NCBI GenBank assembly: GCA_006383075.2
Contig: SMNH02000001.1
Location: forward strand, 618,430 to 682,429
Direction: 5' to 3'
DNA: 64,000 nt
Source of the DNA: Kordia sp. TARA_039_SRF
GTDB taxonomy: Bacteria; Bacteroidota; Bacteroidia; Flavobacteriales; Flavobacteriaceae
Within the stretch, counting starts at the first letter, position 1, and every line of letters starts with the position of its first letter. The notes under the pieces are model-generated. The model saw nothing but the letters and a program-made list of their open reading frames with translations. It did not search any database and was not told where the DNA came from. Below are positions 11,301 through 20,466 of the stretch, piece after piece. The position numbers were made by a program, and so were the translations under genes.

Positions 11301-14300
11301 ATAAAGTACACTTTACTAAACATCACTTTTCCAGCAGCATCTAACTTCGTTAATACGCCATCCGTATCAGAAGAACCTACTACGTTGAATAATGGATATC
11401 CAACTGCGTAATAACTATCTCCAATATGTTTCATTTTTGTATACGCATTGGATAGTTGCCCTTTTGCCTGTGGTGCTGTGTAGTAATACGAGTTAAAAAT
11501 AGTGCTTGAAACAGGAGCACTTTTTACTTCCTTGCTTCCGCCAGAAGTTTTTGATGGCAATTCGCTTTGCGCTTGACTGCAACCTTGTGCTTCCAACTGC
11601 GCCAATTCTGCTTGCAATGCTGCCAATTGTGCTTGTTGTTCCGCGGTTAATGGTATAATTTGACCAGTTTCACTATCATACGTCGCTTCTTGCAATTCTG
11701 CAATTTCTTCACGTACGGCACGAATTAAGTGTGCATTGGCTGATTTTGGCGTTACCGTAATTCTGGTAATCAAATCGGCTTCATTTGTATATGAAACTAC
11801 ATTGCTGAGTTCTGCCCTGGTTTTGTATACTTCATGAACCAATTGATATTGCGGCGTATTGGCAGTATCGCTTAGCAATGTTTTGTAATAACGAATGGTT
11901 ACACCTTCGGCATACGTTGTCAGTTTTAAGTCTGTATTTACAGTTGCTACTGGCAGAATGATAACCAGCGTATCTGCATTGCTAAATTGTAATGACTGCG
12001 CATAATTGAAGTTATTGGCAACATCTGTTACTTCCATACAACCTACTGGAGTTGGTTCATTAGAAGAAGTCACAATAGTTTCTGTAGTTCGGATTGGTGT
12101 TCCTAATGAAGAACTTCCACTACCACCATAACTACGACTTAAATACAAAGTGCTAAATATTTGCGCATTGGCTCCTGAAGTAGCAAATTCGTAATCAGAT
12201 TTTACACGAACAGAAACATTTAAGTTGCCATTTTCAACTGCTACATTGGTAAATTCAAAACTTCTCAAAGGTTCACTATTGTTGTTTAGTAATAGTGTGT
12301 TTATTTCTGTTAAATATTCTCCTGCAAGCGTTATTAAATCAGCAGCAATACCGTTTGCATCTGTGTAAATTAAAGTGCTAACTCCTAAATCGAAATATTG
12401 GTTGGAACCATTTAAAAATACACGTAAACGATCAAAGAAAACAGTGTCAACATTTTCTCCATTTGAGGCATGTGTCATCGGAATAGACCAATTCATGTCT
12501 TGTACATAAATAGTTTCTTCCAAATCACCTGTTCCTTCTTCAATAGAATAATACGCACCATCAATGTAATGTCCGATATAACCATTTGGTCGGTAGTATT
12601 TTGTTCCTAGTGCTTTTTCTAAAACATCCGAACAATCGCCCGTTTCCAATTTGGATACACAGTACAATTCTGAAGGCGTGATGCCATATTGCTCAGGAAT
12701 AAACCATCCTGGCTCACCAGCTTCCATGTACGAGAATGGATTGGTAGCTAACAATCGGATAGAATCGTATTGTTCTCCGTTGCGTTGCCAATACCCAATT
12801 CGTAAATGATCTACATTGGGTCTTTCAGCTACAGGAACAACCGCTTCAAACGGATGATATGGTCGCCAGTTGCTGCCATCTGCCATGTAAATACCGATAT
12901 TTTCAATAGAATATTTGTGTTTTACTTGACGTATTTCTTTTCCTCCACGAACTACTTTGTTTGGCGGAATGAGATCAATAAAGTTTTCCGCTGCGCCTGT
13001 ATGACCTCCAATTTTGTCAGATATAGCGCCTGGCACTAATCCTTTCATTGCTTTGAAGTCAATATAGGTGTCTAACGGAATTACTTTGTCAATTTCACTC
13101 GGTGCTGGCTCATTCGGGAAATAGTTCAATGCAAACGTTTCATTCGTCAACATGTGTACTCCTTGTACCGCTTCTTCTGTTCTGTCAGGATAGTTTGGAT
13201 TGTCTCCATTCGCTAATGGCGGAATTGGTGTTCTGTCTACCGAATTATCTTTTTCCCACTTGAGTTTTACCTTAAATGTTTTACAGATTTTCACAATAAT
13301 TCTGATACACACACGCACACGTACTTCTGCATAGAGTAAGAATGGTTTTGCCGCTTCCGCAGATAGAATTGCGTCGAGACTCACACGGAATCCGACAATT
13401 TTCCAAACGCTGATAGAAATCGTTCCTCCAAAGGCAATGTATCCTCCTAATTGGAATCGCTCAAAACTGATGAATCCACCAACTTCCACATACGCGCTGA
13501 TTTCTACTTTGATTCCAAAGAAGTTTTTCTTGAGAGATAAATCTACACGTGCGCCTGCTTCAATTCCTCTTGCAGAAAGCATCAAGTACGATTGCGCTGT
13601 AATAATGGTTAAGACACGCGCTGTAATTGGCGATTGCTTCGTACCAAAGTTGAGATACCACGCAGATGGATTGTTGAAGAAGAAACCTGCTTGTACTTCT
13701 GCATATAAATCAATAATCCAACCGTTGGATTTTGGCAATTGGTAATCGGCTCCAAACCAGAATTCGAACGAATTGTCTCCAACAGCAACTCCTGCAAAGA
13801 ATGGTGGTTCAGTATCGTCTAAGATTCCTAAACGCTCGCCCAGTACATTGGCTCTACCATCTAAGATAAATACCGATGGTAAGGACAAAATTGCCATCAA
13901 TCGTGTGGAGAACAAGAAACCGTCATCGTGCATGGTTCCTAATACGGTTCCTGCGCCGACTGCCACTGGCAAATTGTACTGATTGGTTCGTGGCGGACCG
14001 CTAAACTTGTCTAAATTCACACCGCGTTTCGGATAGGTGTAATACTCATACCAAGTATTTTCACCAGAAACAAGTCCGATGGCTTCTTTTTCGGCAACGT
14101 ATTTGTAACCGAGCAATCCGCCGAATCCGTAGAATGCTAATCCTGTGGCTGCTAACGGAATTGGTGTTGGCATTTCGATTCCAGCTTCAATGATAAACGC
14201 TGGTTCCTTTGGTTGCAAACGCATTTGCGCCGCGCCACTGATACGCGCTTTTGGCAGTTTTAATCCAATTTTCCCTTCGTATTCTGGAGATTCTCCAGGT

Positions 14301-16567
14301 TCTGGGATAGATAACATTCCGTTGATGATTGCTAAAGCATTATCTGGATCTGCGGTTCCTGGAATGATTAAATCAACTTCAATAGTTTGAATACGTAAGA
14401 AACTGTCGCCGTCGCCTCCGTGTTCTTCATTGTCGGTTGTGTAATAGTATTTGATTCCTTCTCCACGAGCGTCAATTCCTAATGGATCTAAGCTAATTGC
14501 TCCATCAAATCCCCAATAGTTGTATTTGCGCATGACACCATTTTTCTCTTGCTGATGCGATCCGAAGTGGATTCCTGTCACTGCAATTTCGATTGGTCCA
14601 AGATTTAGTGAGATGTTTGTTGGAATGAACGCATTTCCGCCCACAATTTCCATAGAACCATCTTCGTATACACGTAATTTTGGAATAACGATTTTTTGAT
14701 CGCCCAATACGCGTTCCATGATGGCGTTTTGGAAGGAAATTTCGCAGGATGTTCCTAAGAAAAACTTATCATCATCTTTTCCTACCTCAGCCGTTAAGAA
14801 GTTTATCGTCATGAAGTTGAAAAGTTTCAATGGAAAACCTGAAGGTAAGAATGTTGCTGTTAACGAGAAATCATCTTCACTGTACCAATGTCCTTCTAAG
14901 TCAATAATTGCTTTTTCAGTAGGATTGTCTGGTTTTTTGAATTTAGGAATTTCGATACGTGCTTTTAAGTTTGATTCTGTAACTTGTCCGTGATAGAATG
15001 TCAAGTCAAATCGGTTGAAACCTAATCGCCATGCTTTGTCTGGATTGCTTCCTAATTGAAACCACATGAATTGGTTTGGGTCAATTGCACTGATGAAATT
15101 GTTGTAATCTGCTTCTTTTTCAAATTCAATAACTCCTGTATTTGTAGTGATTTCTAAAGGATATGCAAACTTTAATTGATACGGTGAGTTTAAGCTATTG
15201 ATATGCGCTACTAATTCTGATAAAGAGTTTACCGTTTCTTCGACATCATTTGAAATTACATTTGTTGGATAATTTACATCAAAGTATTCTGAGAAATAGT
15301 CTGTTACTTCTCCTGCCTCATCTACGGCATATGTGGCTCTTAAGGCAATTGTCCCTGACATTCCGCCTGTTCCAATGAGTAACCTCTCACCAGTAATAGC
15401 TAAAGTTTGCCCTGTTTCTTTTTTGAACCATTTTTTTGGTAAATAAATTGTGGTAAGATCGGTATAAACTCCCATGAATTCTGGTGGACGATTGTCTAGA
15501 TCGGCTTCTACAATATTAGAATTCCTACTTAAATCAATTTTTAAGTTTTGAATGTCTATGATGAGCCCTGTATTTCCTATTTGCGCAGGAAAGTTTGTGT
15601 TTAGTTTTAAGTCTAAATTATACCCAAAACCTTCTTCTGTATCTGCATAGAATAAGGCTTCGCCAAATGTGAGCATTACTTTTGGACCGCCATTGGCATC
15701 TTCTGGTAATTCTGTTAACGGTTCGCCTGTTAAGGAGTTGTCACAAGGATTTACCCCAAATTCATCATAGACTGGTTTTAGAATGCTTCTTGGAAATTCA
15801 ATTCCAGCTGATAAGGTGAGTGTTGCACGTGCTTTTGGGATGAGAATATTTTTGATGTATTCTTCAATATCTTGTGGCAATAATGATCGGAAAAACGCTT
15901 TTAGTTTTGTTTTCGTCTCATTTAAATCATTTTTTAAAATATAGGTTATAAAACCTATGAGTGTCGCATATTTTTGCGTTTGTGCGTGAATTTCTGAAAC
16001 CACATCTCTCAACGTTGTTTCTTGCGTTGGCGTGAGAAGGTTGAGACTGCTGTTTGCGGCATTTACATCATTTACAAATTGCTCTAGACTTGTTGTAGAA
16101 GCGTCTACAGGTTCTGTAAATGTATTGATAAAGTTGGCAATGGCTTGTTCTTCAGATATGTTGAGCACACGCAATGCGATTTCAAAGAATTCTTGAGGAG
16201 CGAACGAGAAATTATCTAAGTTAAAATCTCGTAGGTACGCAAGAATTTGCCATTCGTATTCCACTGTAATTGGGAATGCAGATATGGTTGCATCGTCAGC
16301 ATCAGGATTTAGTACTAAGTATATTCCTGTGCTCGGCAATTCTATATCTAAACGTTGTGAAACGATTGATAGGCTGTAAAAAGCCGCATCTCCTCTTGGG
16401 CTTTTGTTGTATTGTAAGTCCTTGTAGTGTATTTTATCGAACAAATACACAATTCCATCTTTGATGAAACCAAGAATATCCGGTATATCGTCTGTACTTA
16501 CGACAGAAGATAGTTTTGGATAATACCTATGCGCTACAATCGCTGTATTATTATTTTGACCTGACAT
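8357..16567 (-). CDS. Giant 2736-residue protein with hydrophobic beta-rich core and a beta-propeller
   Basis: Function is unknown. The N-terminal 250 residues are mostly helical. Residues about 300-700 are beta-rich. Residues about 770-1105 form a long hydrophobic, Gly/Phe-rich beta region (YGFGGLLGYKY, FAGVAVGDNSFEFWFGADY, GGFISFERFQLGGYIAFGG) resembling barrel or stacked-sheet strands. A coiled-coil linker near 1600-1660 (EEIAELQE, QLAALQAELAQLEAQG) leads to a propeller region at about 1680-2040, followed by the Cys-bounded module also seen twice in the neighbouring 2412-residue protein. A Cys-rich segment comes next (CNGGGNGDC, KCDCPGD) and then a region with GFKTAGPIGHFHN. There is no signal peptide. 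Its position and shared modules imply it works with the 2412-residue protein. Confidence 0.8.
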   Translation of the reverse strand: MSGQNNNTAIVAHRYYPKLSSVVSTDDIPDILGFIKDGIVYLFDKIHYKDLQYNKSPRGDAAFYSLSIVSQRLDIELPSTGIYLVLNPDADDATISAFPITVEYEWQILAYLRDFNLDNFSFAPQEFFEIALRVLNISEEQAIANFINTFTEPVDASTTSLEQFVNDVNAANSSLNLLTPTQETTLRDVVSEIHAQTQKYATLIGFITYILKNDLNETKTKLKAFFRSLLPQDIEEYIKNILIPKARATLTLSAGIEFPRSILKPVYDEFGVNPCDNSLTGEPLTELPEDANGGPKVMLTFGEALFYADTEEGFGYNLDLKLNTNFPAQIGNTGLIIDIQNLKIDLSRNSNIVEADLDNRPPEFMGVYTDLTTIYLPKKWFKKETGQTLAITGERLLIGTGGMSGTIALRATYAVDEAGEVTDYFSEYFDVNYPTNVISNDVEETVNSLSELVAHINSLNSPYQLKFAYPLEITTNTGVIEFEKEADYNNFISAIDPNQFMWFQLGSNPDKAWRLGFNRFDLTFYHGQVTESNLKARIEIPKFKKPDNPTEKAIIDLEGHWYSEDDFSLTATFLPSGFPLKLFNFMTINFLTAEVGKDDDKFFLGTSCEISFQNAIMERVLGDQKIVIPKLRVYEDGSMEIVGGNAFIPTNISLNLGPIEIAVTGIHFGSHQQEKNGVMRKYNYWGFDGAISLDPLGIDARGEGIKYYYTTDNEEHGGDGDSFLRIQTIEVDLIIPGTADPDNALAIINGMLSIPEPGESPEYEGKIGLKLPKARISGAAQMRLQPKEPAFIIEAGIEMPTPIPLAATGLAFYGFGGLLGYKYVAEKEAIGLVSGENTWYEYYTYPKRGVNLDKFSGPPRTNQYNLPVAVGAGTVLGTMHDDGFLFSTRLMAILSLPSVFILDGRANVLGERLGILDDTEPPFFAGVAVGDNSFEFWFGADYQLPKSNGWIIDLYAEVQAGFFFNNPSAWYLNFGTKQSPITARVLTIITAQSYLMLSARGIEAGARVDLSLKKNFFGIKVEISAYVEVGGFISFERFQLGGYIAFGGTISISVWKIVGFRVSLDAILSAEAAKPFLLYAEVRVRVCIRIIVKICKTFKVKLKWEKDNSVDRTPIPPLANGDNPNYPDRTEEAVQGVHMLTNETFALNYFPNEPAPSEIDKVIPLDTYIDFKAMKGLVPGAISDKIGGHTGAAENFIDLIPPNKVVRGGKEIRQVKHKYSIENIGIYMADGSNWRPYHPFEAVVPVAERPNVDHLRIGYWQRNGEQYDSIRLLATNPFSYMEAGEPGWFIPEQYGITPSELYCVSKLETGDCSDVLEKALGTKYYRPNGYIGHYIDGAYYSIEEGTGDLEETIYVQDMNWSIPMTHASNGENVDTVFFDRLRVFLNGSNQYFDLGVSTLIYTDANGIAADLITLAGEYLTEINTLLLNNNSEPLRSFEFTNVAVENGNLNVSVRVKSDYEFATSGANAQIFSTLYLSRSYGGSGSSSLGTPIRTTETIVTSSNEPTPVGCMEVTDVANNFNYAQSLQFSNADTLVIILPVATVNTDLKLTTYAEGVTIRYYKTLLSDTANTPQYQLVHEVYKTRAELSNVVSYTNEADLITRITVTPKSANAHLIRAVREEIAELQEATYDSETGQIIPLTAEQQAQLAALQAELAQLEAQGCSQAQSELPSKTSGGSKEVKSAPVSSTIFNSYYYTAPQAKGQLSNAYTKMKHIGDSYYAVGYPLFNVVGSSDTDGVLTKLDAAGKVMFSKVYFIDNQPVKFLDIHELSDGNILIIASLLGEKLFYIKVDTDGRILWQRYVICEQGLDEHRVSVVKTRRQSFFITCLSTKREQVFVFEIAESGELINQTGLEGDGKYSYEIGASCLDPEGGLLVGIRRRGTEKSDKNQSMIVHFDGGLRFLENHLINSESEIEITDMLIHEDRLYFILDNVSISESTISYLSYNGKEFKELSTRVLPAFKDWKLTGSDKPNTVIVAHNETPVYRIGIQADQSLAIDTMFDFNTTSPIKGISDILYNGERKEYTFITDTYLAVLGEDLESCVTIKDERIKELPARVFTYTKIDAQIKDFKQQPYVDGSIRDVEQNLQLEEELCNGGGNGDCNKDETLCNFYETLQAALFGCIDYRAKDPFNDNWNCFLDMIKSIEEFDALNPQYELIKLLEADINTLLAYPEFARPPILEGAIGYANVILDKIYEIGKCDCPGDGTEVPVVCNTSLQQVCWLSVEKFEYNQTIPGLPALEQEQQDMEEAVQYTAQPIWRPNSTFYVHYQLKDEVDNGAGGDTFDYYYGFKTAGPIGHFHNADGVTYGNEYDEDDNLINRVDSNGNPSAAGKLTNPDKYPLTSLRQYIDYDKSYPNADGNLLQAKPVFYGQEQCRITLYFTKPLAYHMLRSWESYLGSDSLTGAMHIAIKDPVSDVTIPYPLPIDYNEDSVPLPEGNGEGGVPWIDDNDPRIPLNIRLLNNFINYINENNDAIECTFTVGNAIQPQSYAYSVTLTNLKPQKLYTALIYNAFETESNDVVSSAQVHNYVFQTSRYQNFEAQVNSYLLVDEDDTNNTRQAVFNVALPNLTPSDIDTAYNIVDGNPDANSDALETQYLDVFDRLLEGVLGMQPLDPAVNTEFNKILDGDGNIIAILIRNPEPFNIPKIPIAQINGIEEIFEAGSTVGHRGAIRVFDKVTDVDDDAYKVLYSKDYSQAIIMHESKQITADKLSFKFRYLIWDVNTYVIDDTARAEDIVLAQ

Positions 16568-16681
16568 ATTTTATTTTTTTATTTTTTGTGATCTTTTTTT
16601 ATTACAAATTATAGTGTAGTCACCAACCTCTTGTCCCCTGTGAGAGGAAAGAGTTTACTTCTGATTATATTTTATTAGAGA

Positions 16682-17338
16682 TTAAAAGTTTGGAACTAAC
16701 GGCAATACATTTGTAAAATAGGTTACCTGATCTGTAGTCATTAATTCACTAATAAATTCACTTGCTTGGTTTAAAAAGCTTGAAGTATCATACCAAGTAG
16801 CTTGGTTATTTACGTATTCGACGTTCATATCAATTCGTTCAACTACTCCAGCATCATCAAAGAGAAATGAGACTTGTGCATCTTCTTCGAAGAAGACATC
16901 ACTGTCATCATCTGGAACTGGTTGTCCACCAAAATAGAAGGTTTTGAAGGCACTTTTAGCATTCCCTGTAGCTGTATCATAGGTAACTGAAGCAATCATT
17001 TTATCATTACTATCGGTTACTACTTTATAATATTCTGGATTTACTTGTAAACTTTGATCATAGGTTCTGTATTCCCAAACGGTATATCCGCCAGTAACTT
17101 GCTTATTAGAAGCCATAGACCAATTCAATGCTGCTCCAAGACTAGTCAGTACTGTCGTAGCATTTTCAGAAGTGGACAAGTAATAAATACCTCCTTTGAG
17201 TTCTCCTTCTCTATACGTTTCTACCTTTTTTAGTTCACTACTTTCAATGAATAATTTGTGATAAAAAGATAGTTGCTGTGCTTGTTGCTCAGTAATATAT
17301 TGATCTTGAGAGTTTTTATATTTAATAACTGTACTCAT
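16682..17338 (-). CDS. Unknown 218-residue protein of the giant operon
   Basis: I do not recognise this protein. It is acidic and beta-rich (EYRTYDQSL, FKTFYFGGQPVPDDDSDVFFEED), with no signal peptide or membrane segment. It lies 11 bp after the 1038-residue gene and 114 bp before the 2736-residue gene, so it belongs to the operon. Small soluble proteins placed directly after a large putative effector are often immunity proteins or chaperones; that is only a guess from position. Confidence 0.7.
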   Translation of the reverse strand: MSTVIKYKNSQDQYITEQQAQQLSFYHKLFIESSELKKVETYREGELKGGIYYLSTSENATTVLTSLGAALNWSMASNKQVTGGYTVWEYRTYDQSLQVNPEYYKVVTDSNDKMIASVTYDTATGNAKSAFKTFYFGGQPVPDDDSDVFFEEDAQVSFLFDDAGVVERIDMNVEYVNNQATWYDTSSFLNQASEFISELMTTDQVTYFTNVLPLVPNF

Positions 17339-17349
17339 ATTTTATTTTT

Positions 17350-20300
17350 TTAAAGTTTAAAGTTCATTACTGGTAAAACATCATATTTACTGTTTTTAAC
17401 AATAATTGCAAACCCGATATCTATTGTTCCAGCACTACTTGTTTGTTGAAATAAATCTTGTCCATTATTTTTAATAGCTGATCGATACTGAGTATACATA
17501 TAATCAGGCAAATAATCCGCTTTAATCATTCCTTTGTTCAATCCTTTTTTCACATTTGTTAGTTTGGATTGGATTCTAAGATACGTTTTTGAGCCGATAG
17601 GATGTAAATCCAATAATCTTTCATATTCTGTTATAATTTCATCACAAAATTCACGAGCATTTCGCTGCGTCATCAAAATTTGAACATCCAAATCATCCGG
17701 AACATTCGGTACATTCAAGTACTCTGGTGGCGGACTTGGGTTTCTCTTTTTTAGGAATGGAATGTTATCTGGATCTACTGGACTGAAATCTGATTTTTTA
17801 AATAAGATACTTCCTTGTACTCTATATTTTTCAACTCTTCCTGAAAATTCCGATAATCCATCAAAATAATCCTTTGCTTTATTACAATACAGTTTGTAAT
17901 CATTAATATTGGCGAATCCTGATGGGAATCCATTTCGCAATACTACCTTTTTGTAATAGTTCAATTGAATTAAAACCTCCGCTACATTTGATCGTTTCTT
18001 AGCTCTACACGCCATTAAGATAACATCTTCCACAAATTTAGGATCTCTAAAACCAAGATCTAAGCATTCATCTATGATTGTTTCTAGTTGTGAGTCACCA
18101 AATGTATCATTGAAATATCGCTTCGCAAAAGCTCCATTACTTTCATCGACTCTCCTAATCATTGAAGGTTTTATTCTTTCAAAGATAGCAACTCTTCTTT
18201 TGAGTTTGAGCTGTAATAAAAATGCATCTGCATCATCCGAATATCTAGTGATAATGTCTAAAGCATCGTCTGGAAAATCGAGAGGAACTCCATCTTGTAA
18301 TAGTTTTTTTGAAGCTCTTCGTACCATTAAACTAGAGACAATATCTGTTCCTGCAGATGCTAATTGCACCCAAAATAACCATTGGTCTAAGTTTTTACAG
18401 AATTGATAATCTGGATTGCTTGGTTGATCTGGAATTGCTGCGGATTCATTCGCATCGTTGATGACATCTAAAACTCCAGGAGTTGGATCGCCAGAATCTG
18501 GTCCTCCCATGTATACTTTACAACCATCGGTATAGTATTGTAATACTAGTGAGGCTACTGATGCTGTTAATTCTATCAATCCTGCTACACCAGTTAATGC
18601 TTCTAAGGCTAATATTCGTTCTGCAGCTGGTAATGCACCCTGCCCGAAGAAACGCAGTCTCCCTAATTTTGTTACATGTCGTAAGTGTCTAAGTTTTGAG
18701 AGGTTTCCAATTCCTGTGAACGTTAAAGCCACATCAAACGCGATCCCGATTCCTGTCCATAAATCTTCACTATCTCCATAGTCATCTATGTATTTCAAAA
18801 AGAATAACGGCAATAAAGCACTTTTAGAATTGTCATCTTGTTCGTCTAAAGCAATTTGAGGTACTTTGATTGCAAAGTCTCCTTCTTTGTAATCATTCAG
18901 TGAAATTGGTTGATAATAATCGTAGGTACCTACAGTTTTGTAACGCGTTTCCACTCTTGTTGTTTGGAAATCATTTCCAAAATGAGGTGTCACGTCTACT
19001 ACCTCAGTCACTTCTTCTTTGATTTTAATTTTATTGCCCGAAAAGAAGAAATTCATATTATCGACATAGAAACCAAAGAATTTACCTGAATCATAATTTA
19101 GGATTAAAGGCGCTTGTCCGTACGAATTGAATAAATCGGTAGTGTTTTCAGTTTCATCTGCAAAATCAAATTTTTGATTCGGATTGAAGTCTGACAAGTA
19201 CCAAAGAATGTACAAACTTTTCATTAAGGCTTTTCTATTATCTGTCCCAAAGCCTAAAATTTTGTCTTCTACTTTGTCATATAATGCTTGAAACAATGGA
19301 ACGGAGTCACTTCCCGACTCAATTGTTTTGTCCATTAATAGCTTTAAGAAGTTATCTGCATCCGCAAATGCTACTGATCTTACAATTTTTAGCACTAATA
19401 ATTCTTCGGAATTCGGTACTCTATCTTTTGCAAAGTCCATTAATGTGAGTACTCTTACTTCTAAAGGTATGGCACTGATTGCAATTTCAGGAAGCACTTT
19501 GATGAGTAGTTTTACTTTTTCATGGTCGTCTGTTCCTTCTAAAATATCCTGCCTTTTGTAGGTTGAATAATAAAAGTTTGTTATGGCAGTTCCATATTCT
19601 TTGTAAGGCTCATATACGCCAATATCAGGAAGCACTGCTTCAAAAGGCTCAAATTCATTTGCATGAAAATATCCCCAACTTTTTAATAATCCAAAAATCA
19701 GTTTTTGAATGAGTGGTAAGCTTTCTACTTGAGTTTCCCAAGTTGGACTTGCGGCAATTGTGGATAAATTTGCATACGCAGTTGCATCCATAAGATTGCG
19801 TAAAATACGTCGTTCCGTCCAATAAATTCGGAAGCAAGTTAGCGTAACTCTTCTCGCTATTTTTTTCTCTAAATCATTATCTGTTAGTCCCCAACCTGCG
19901 ACTCTATCACTAAAGTTTTTAGCATAAAATCTACCTGTAGGACCGCTGTTAAAATCTGAATCTGTAACTTGGGCTGTATCTATAGCGATCTGAGGTAAAT
20001 CTATTTCCCGTCTACTTCCAATAAGCTTCAGATAGTTTTTTGGTCTGTTTGCATCATATTTACTTGCTTCTACTTGAAACGTATATTTTATTTCTCTAAA
20101 ATAGAAATTATACGTTGGTGGTTCAAAGTGTAATATTTCGATTATTACTGTGTCTCCAATAGCTGCTAAATGAGGTTCGAATGAAAATTGATCCGTTTTA
20201 AAATCTTTTGGAGGAACCACCGAGCTATTTGTGAATAGATCTGCTTTGTTATATTGGATATATTCTAAATATAAATCTTCTGTAAAATATCCATTTAAAT

Positions 20301-20466
20301 AACTTAAATACTGATGTTCTTCCCTGAAATCAGTTCTCCTGTAATATTTATATGTAACGCCTGCATAGTCAAACCCAGTAATGAATCCTTTTATATCGTA
20401 TATAGGATTGGTAAACTGGCTTGACAATGTAATCGCGGCGCCTGTTTTTGTTATTGCTACTGCCAT
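17350..20466 (-). CDS. Unknown 1038-residue protein with central hydrophobic hairpin; possible effector
   Basis: No known domain is recognised. The N-terminal 170 residues are beta-rich and Tyr-rich (YKYYRRTDFREEH, YFREIKYTFQVEASKY). The region from about 190 to 480 is helical. Residues about 570-650 hold two hydrophobic stretches (GIGIAFDVALTFTGIG and ALTGVAGLIELTASVASLVLQYY) separated by a basic linker (KLRHLRHVTKLGRLRFFG). This layout is common in toxins with a translocation hairpin ahead of a C-terminal domain. The last 380 residues are charged and helical, ending FAIIVKNSKYDVLPVMNFKL. Its start overlaps the stop of the 738-residue gene as TAATG, indicating translational coupling. An effector or toxin role is inference. 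Confidence 0.75.
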   Translation of the reverse strand: MAVAITKTGAAITLSSQFTNPIYDIKGFITGFDYAGVTYKYYRRTDFREEHQYLSYLNGYFTEDLYLEYIQYNKADLFTNSSVVPPKDFKTDQFSFEPHLAAIGDTVIIEILHFEPPTYNFYFREIKYTFQVEASKYDANRPKNYLKLIGSRREIDLPQIAIDTAQVTDSDFNSGPTGRFYAKNFSDRVAGWGLTDNDLEKKIARRVTLTCFRIYWTERRILRNLMDATAYANLSTIAASPTWETQVESLPLIQKLIFGLLKSWGYFHANEFEPFEAVLPDIGVYEPYKEYGTAITNFYYSTYKRQDILEGTDDHEKVKLLIKVLPEIAISAIPLEVRVLTLMDFAKDRVPNSEELLVLKIVRSVAFADADNFLKLLMDKTIESGSDSVPLFQALYDKVEDKILGFGTDNRKALMKSLYILWYLSDFNPNQKFDFADETENTTDLFNSYGQAPLILNYDSGKFFGFYVDNMNFFFSGNKIKIKEEVTEVVDVTPHFGNDFQTTRVETRYKTVGTYDYYQPISLNDYKEGDFAIKVPQIALDEQDDNSKSALLPLFFLKYIDDYGDSEDLWTGIGIAFDVALTFTGIGNLSKLRHLRHVTKLGRLRFFGQGALPAAERILALEALTGVAGLIELTASVASLVLQYYTDGCKVYMGGPDSGDPTPGVLDVINDANESAAIPDQPSNPDYQFCKNLDQWLFWVQLASAGTDIVSSLMVRRASKKLLQDGVPLDFPDDALDIITRYSDDADAFLLQLKLKRRVAIFERIKPSMIRRVDESNGAFAKRYFNDTFGDSQLETIIDECLDLGFRDPKFVEDVILMACRAKKRSNVAEVLIQLNYYKKVVLRNGFPSGFANINDYKLYCNKAKDYFDGLSEFSGRVEKYRVQGSILFKKSDFSPVDPDNIPFLKKRNPSPPPEYLNVPNVPDDLDVQILMTQRNAREFCDEIITEYERLLDLHPIGSKTYLRIQSKLTNVKKGLNKGMIKADYLPDYMYTQYRSAIKNNGQDLFQQTSSAGTIDIGFAIIVKNSKYDVLPVMNFKL

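Noticed and set aside
8357..16567. Firm assignment of the 2736-residue protein to DUF6603 or another named family
   Set aside because: The hydrophobic beta-rich core is suggestive, but I cannot confirm any family by reading alone.
16627..16647. CCTCT/AGAGG hairpin between the 218- and 2736-residue genes as a terminator
   Set aside because: The stem is only 5 bp with a long loop and no U-run; too weak to call.
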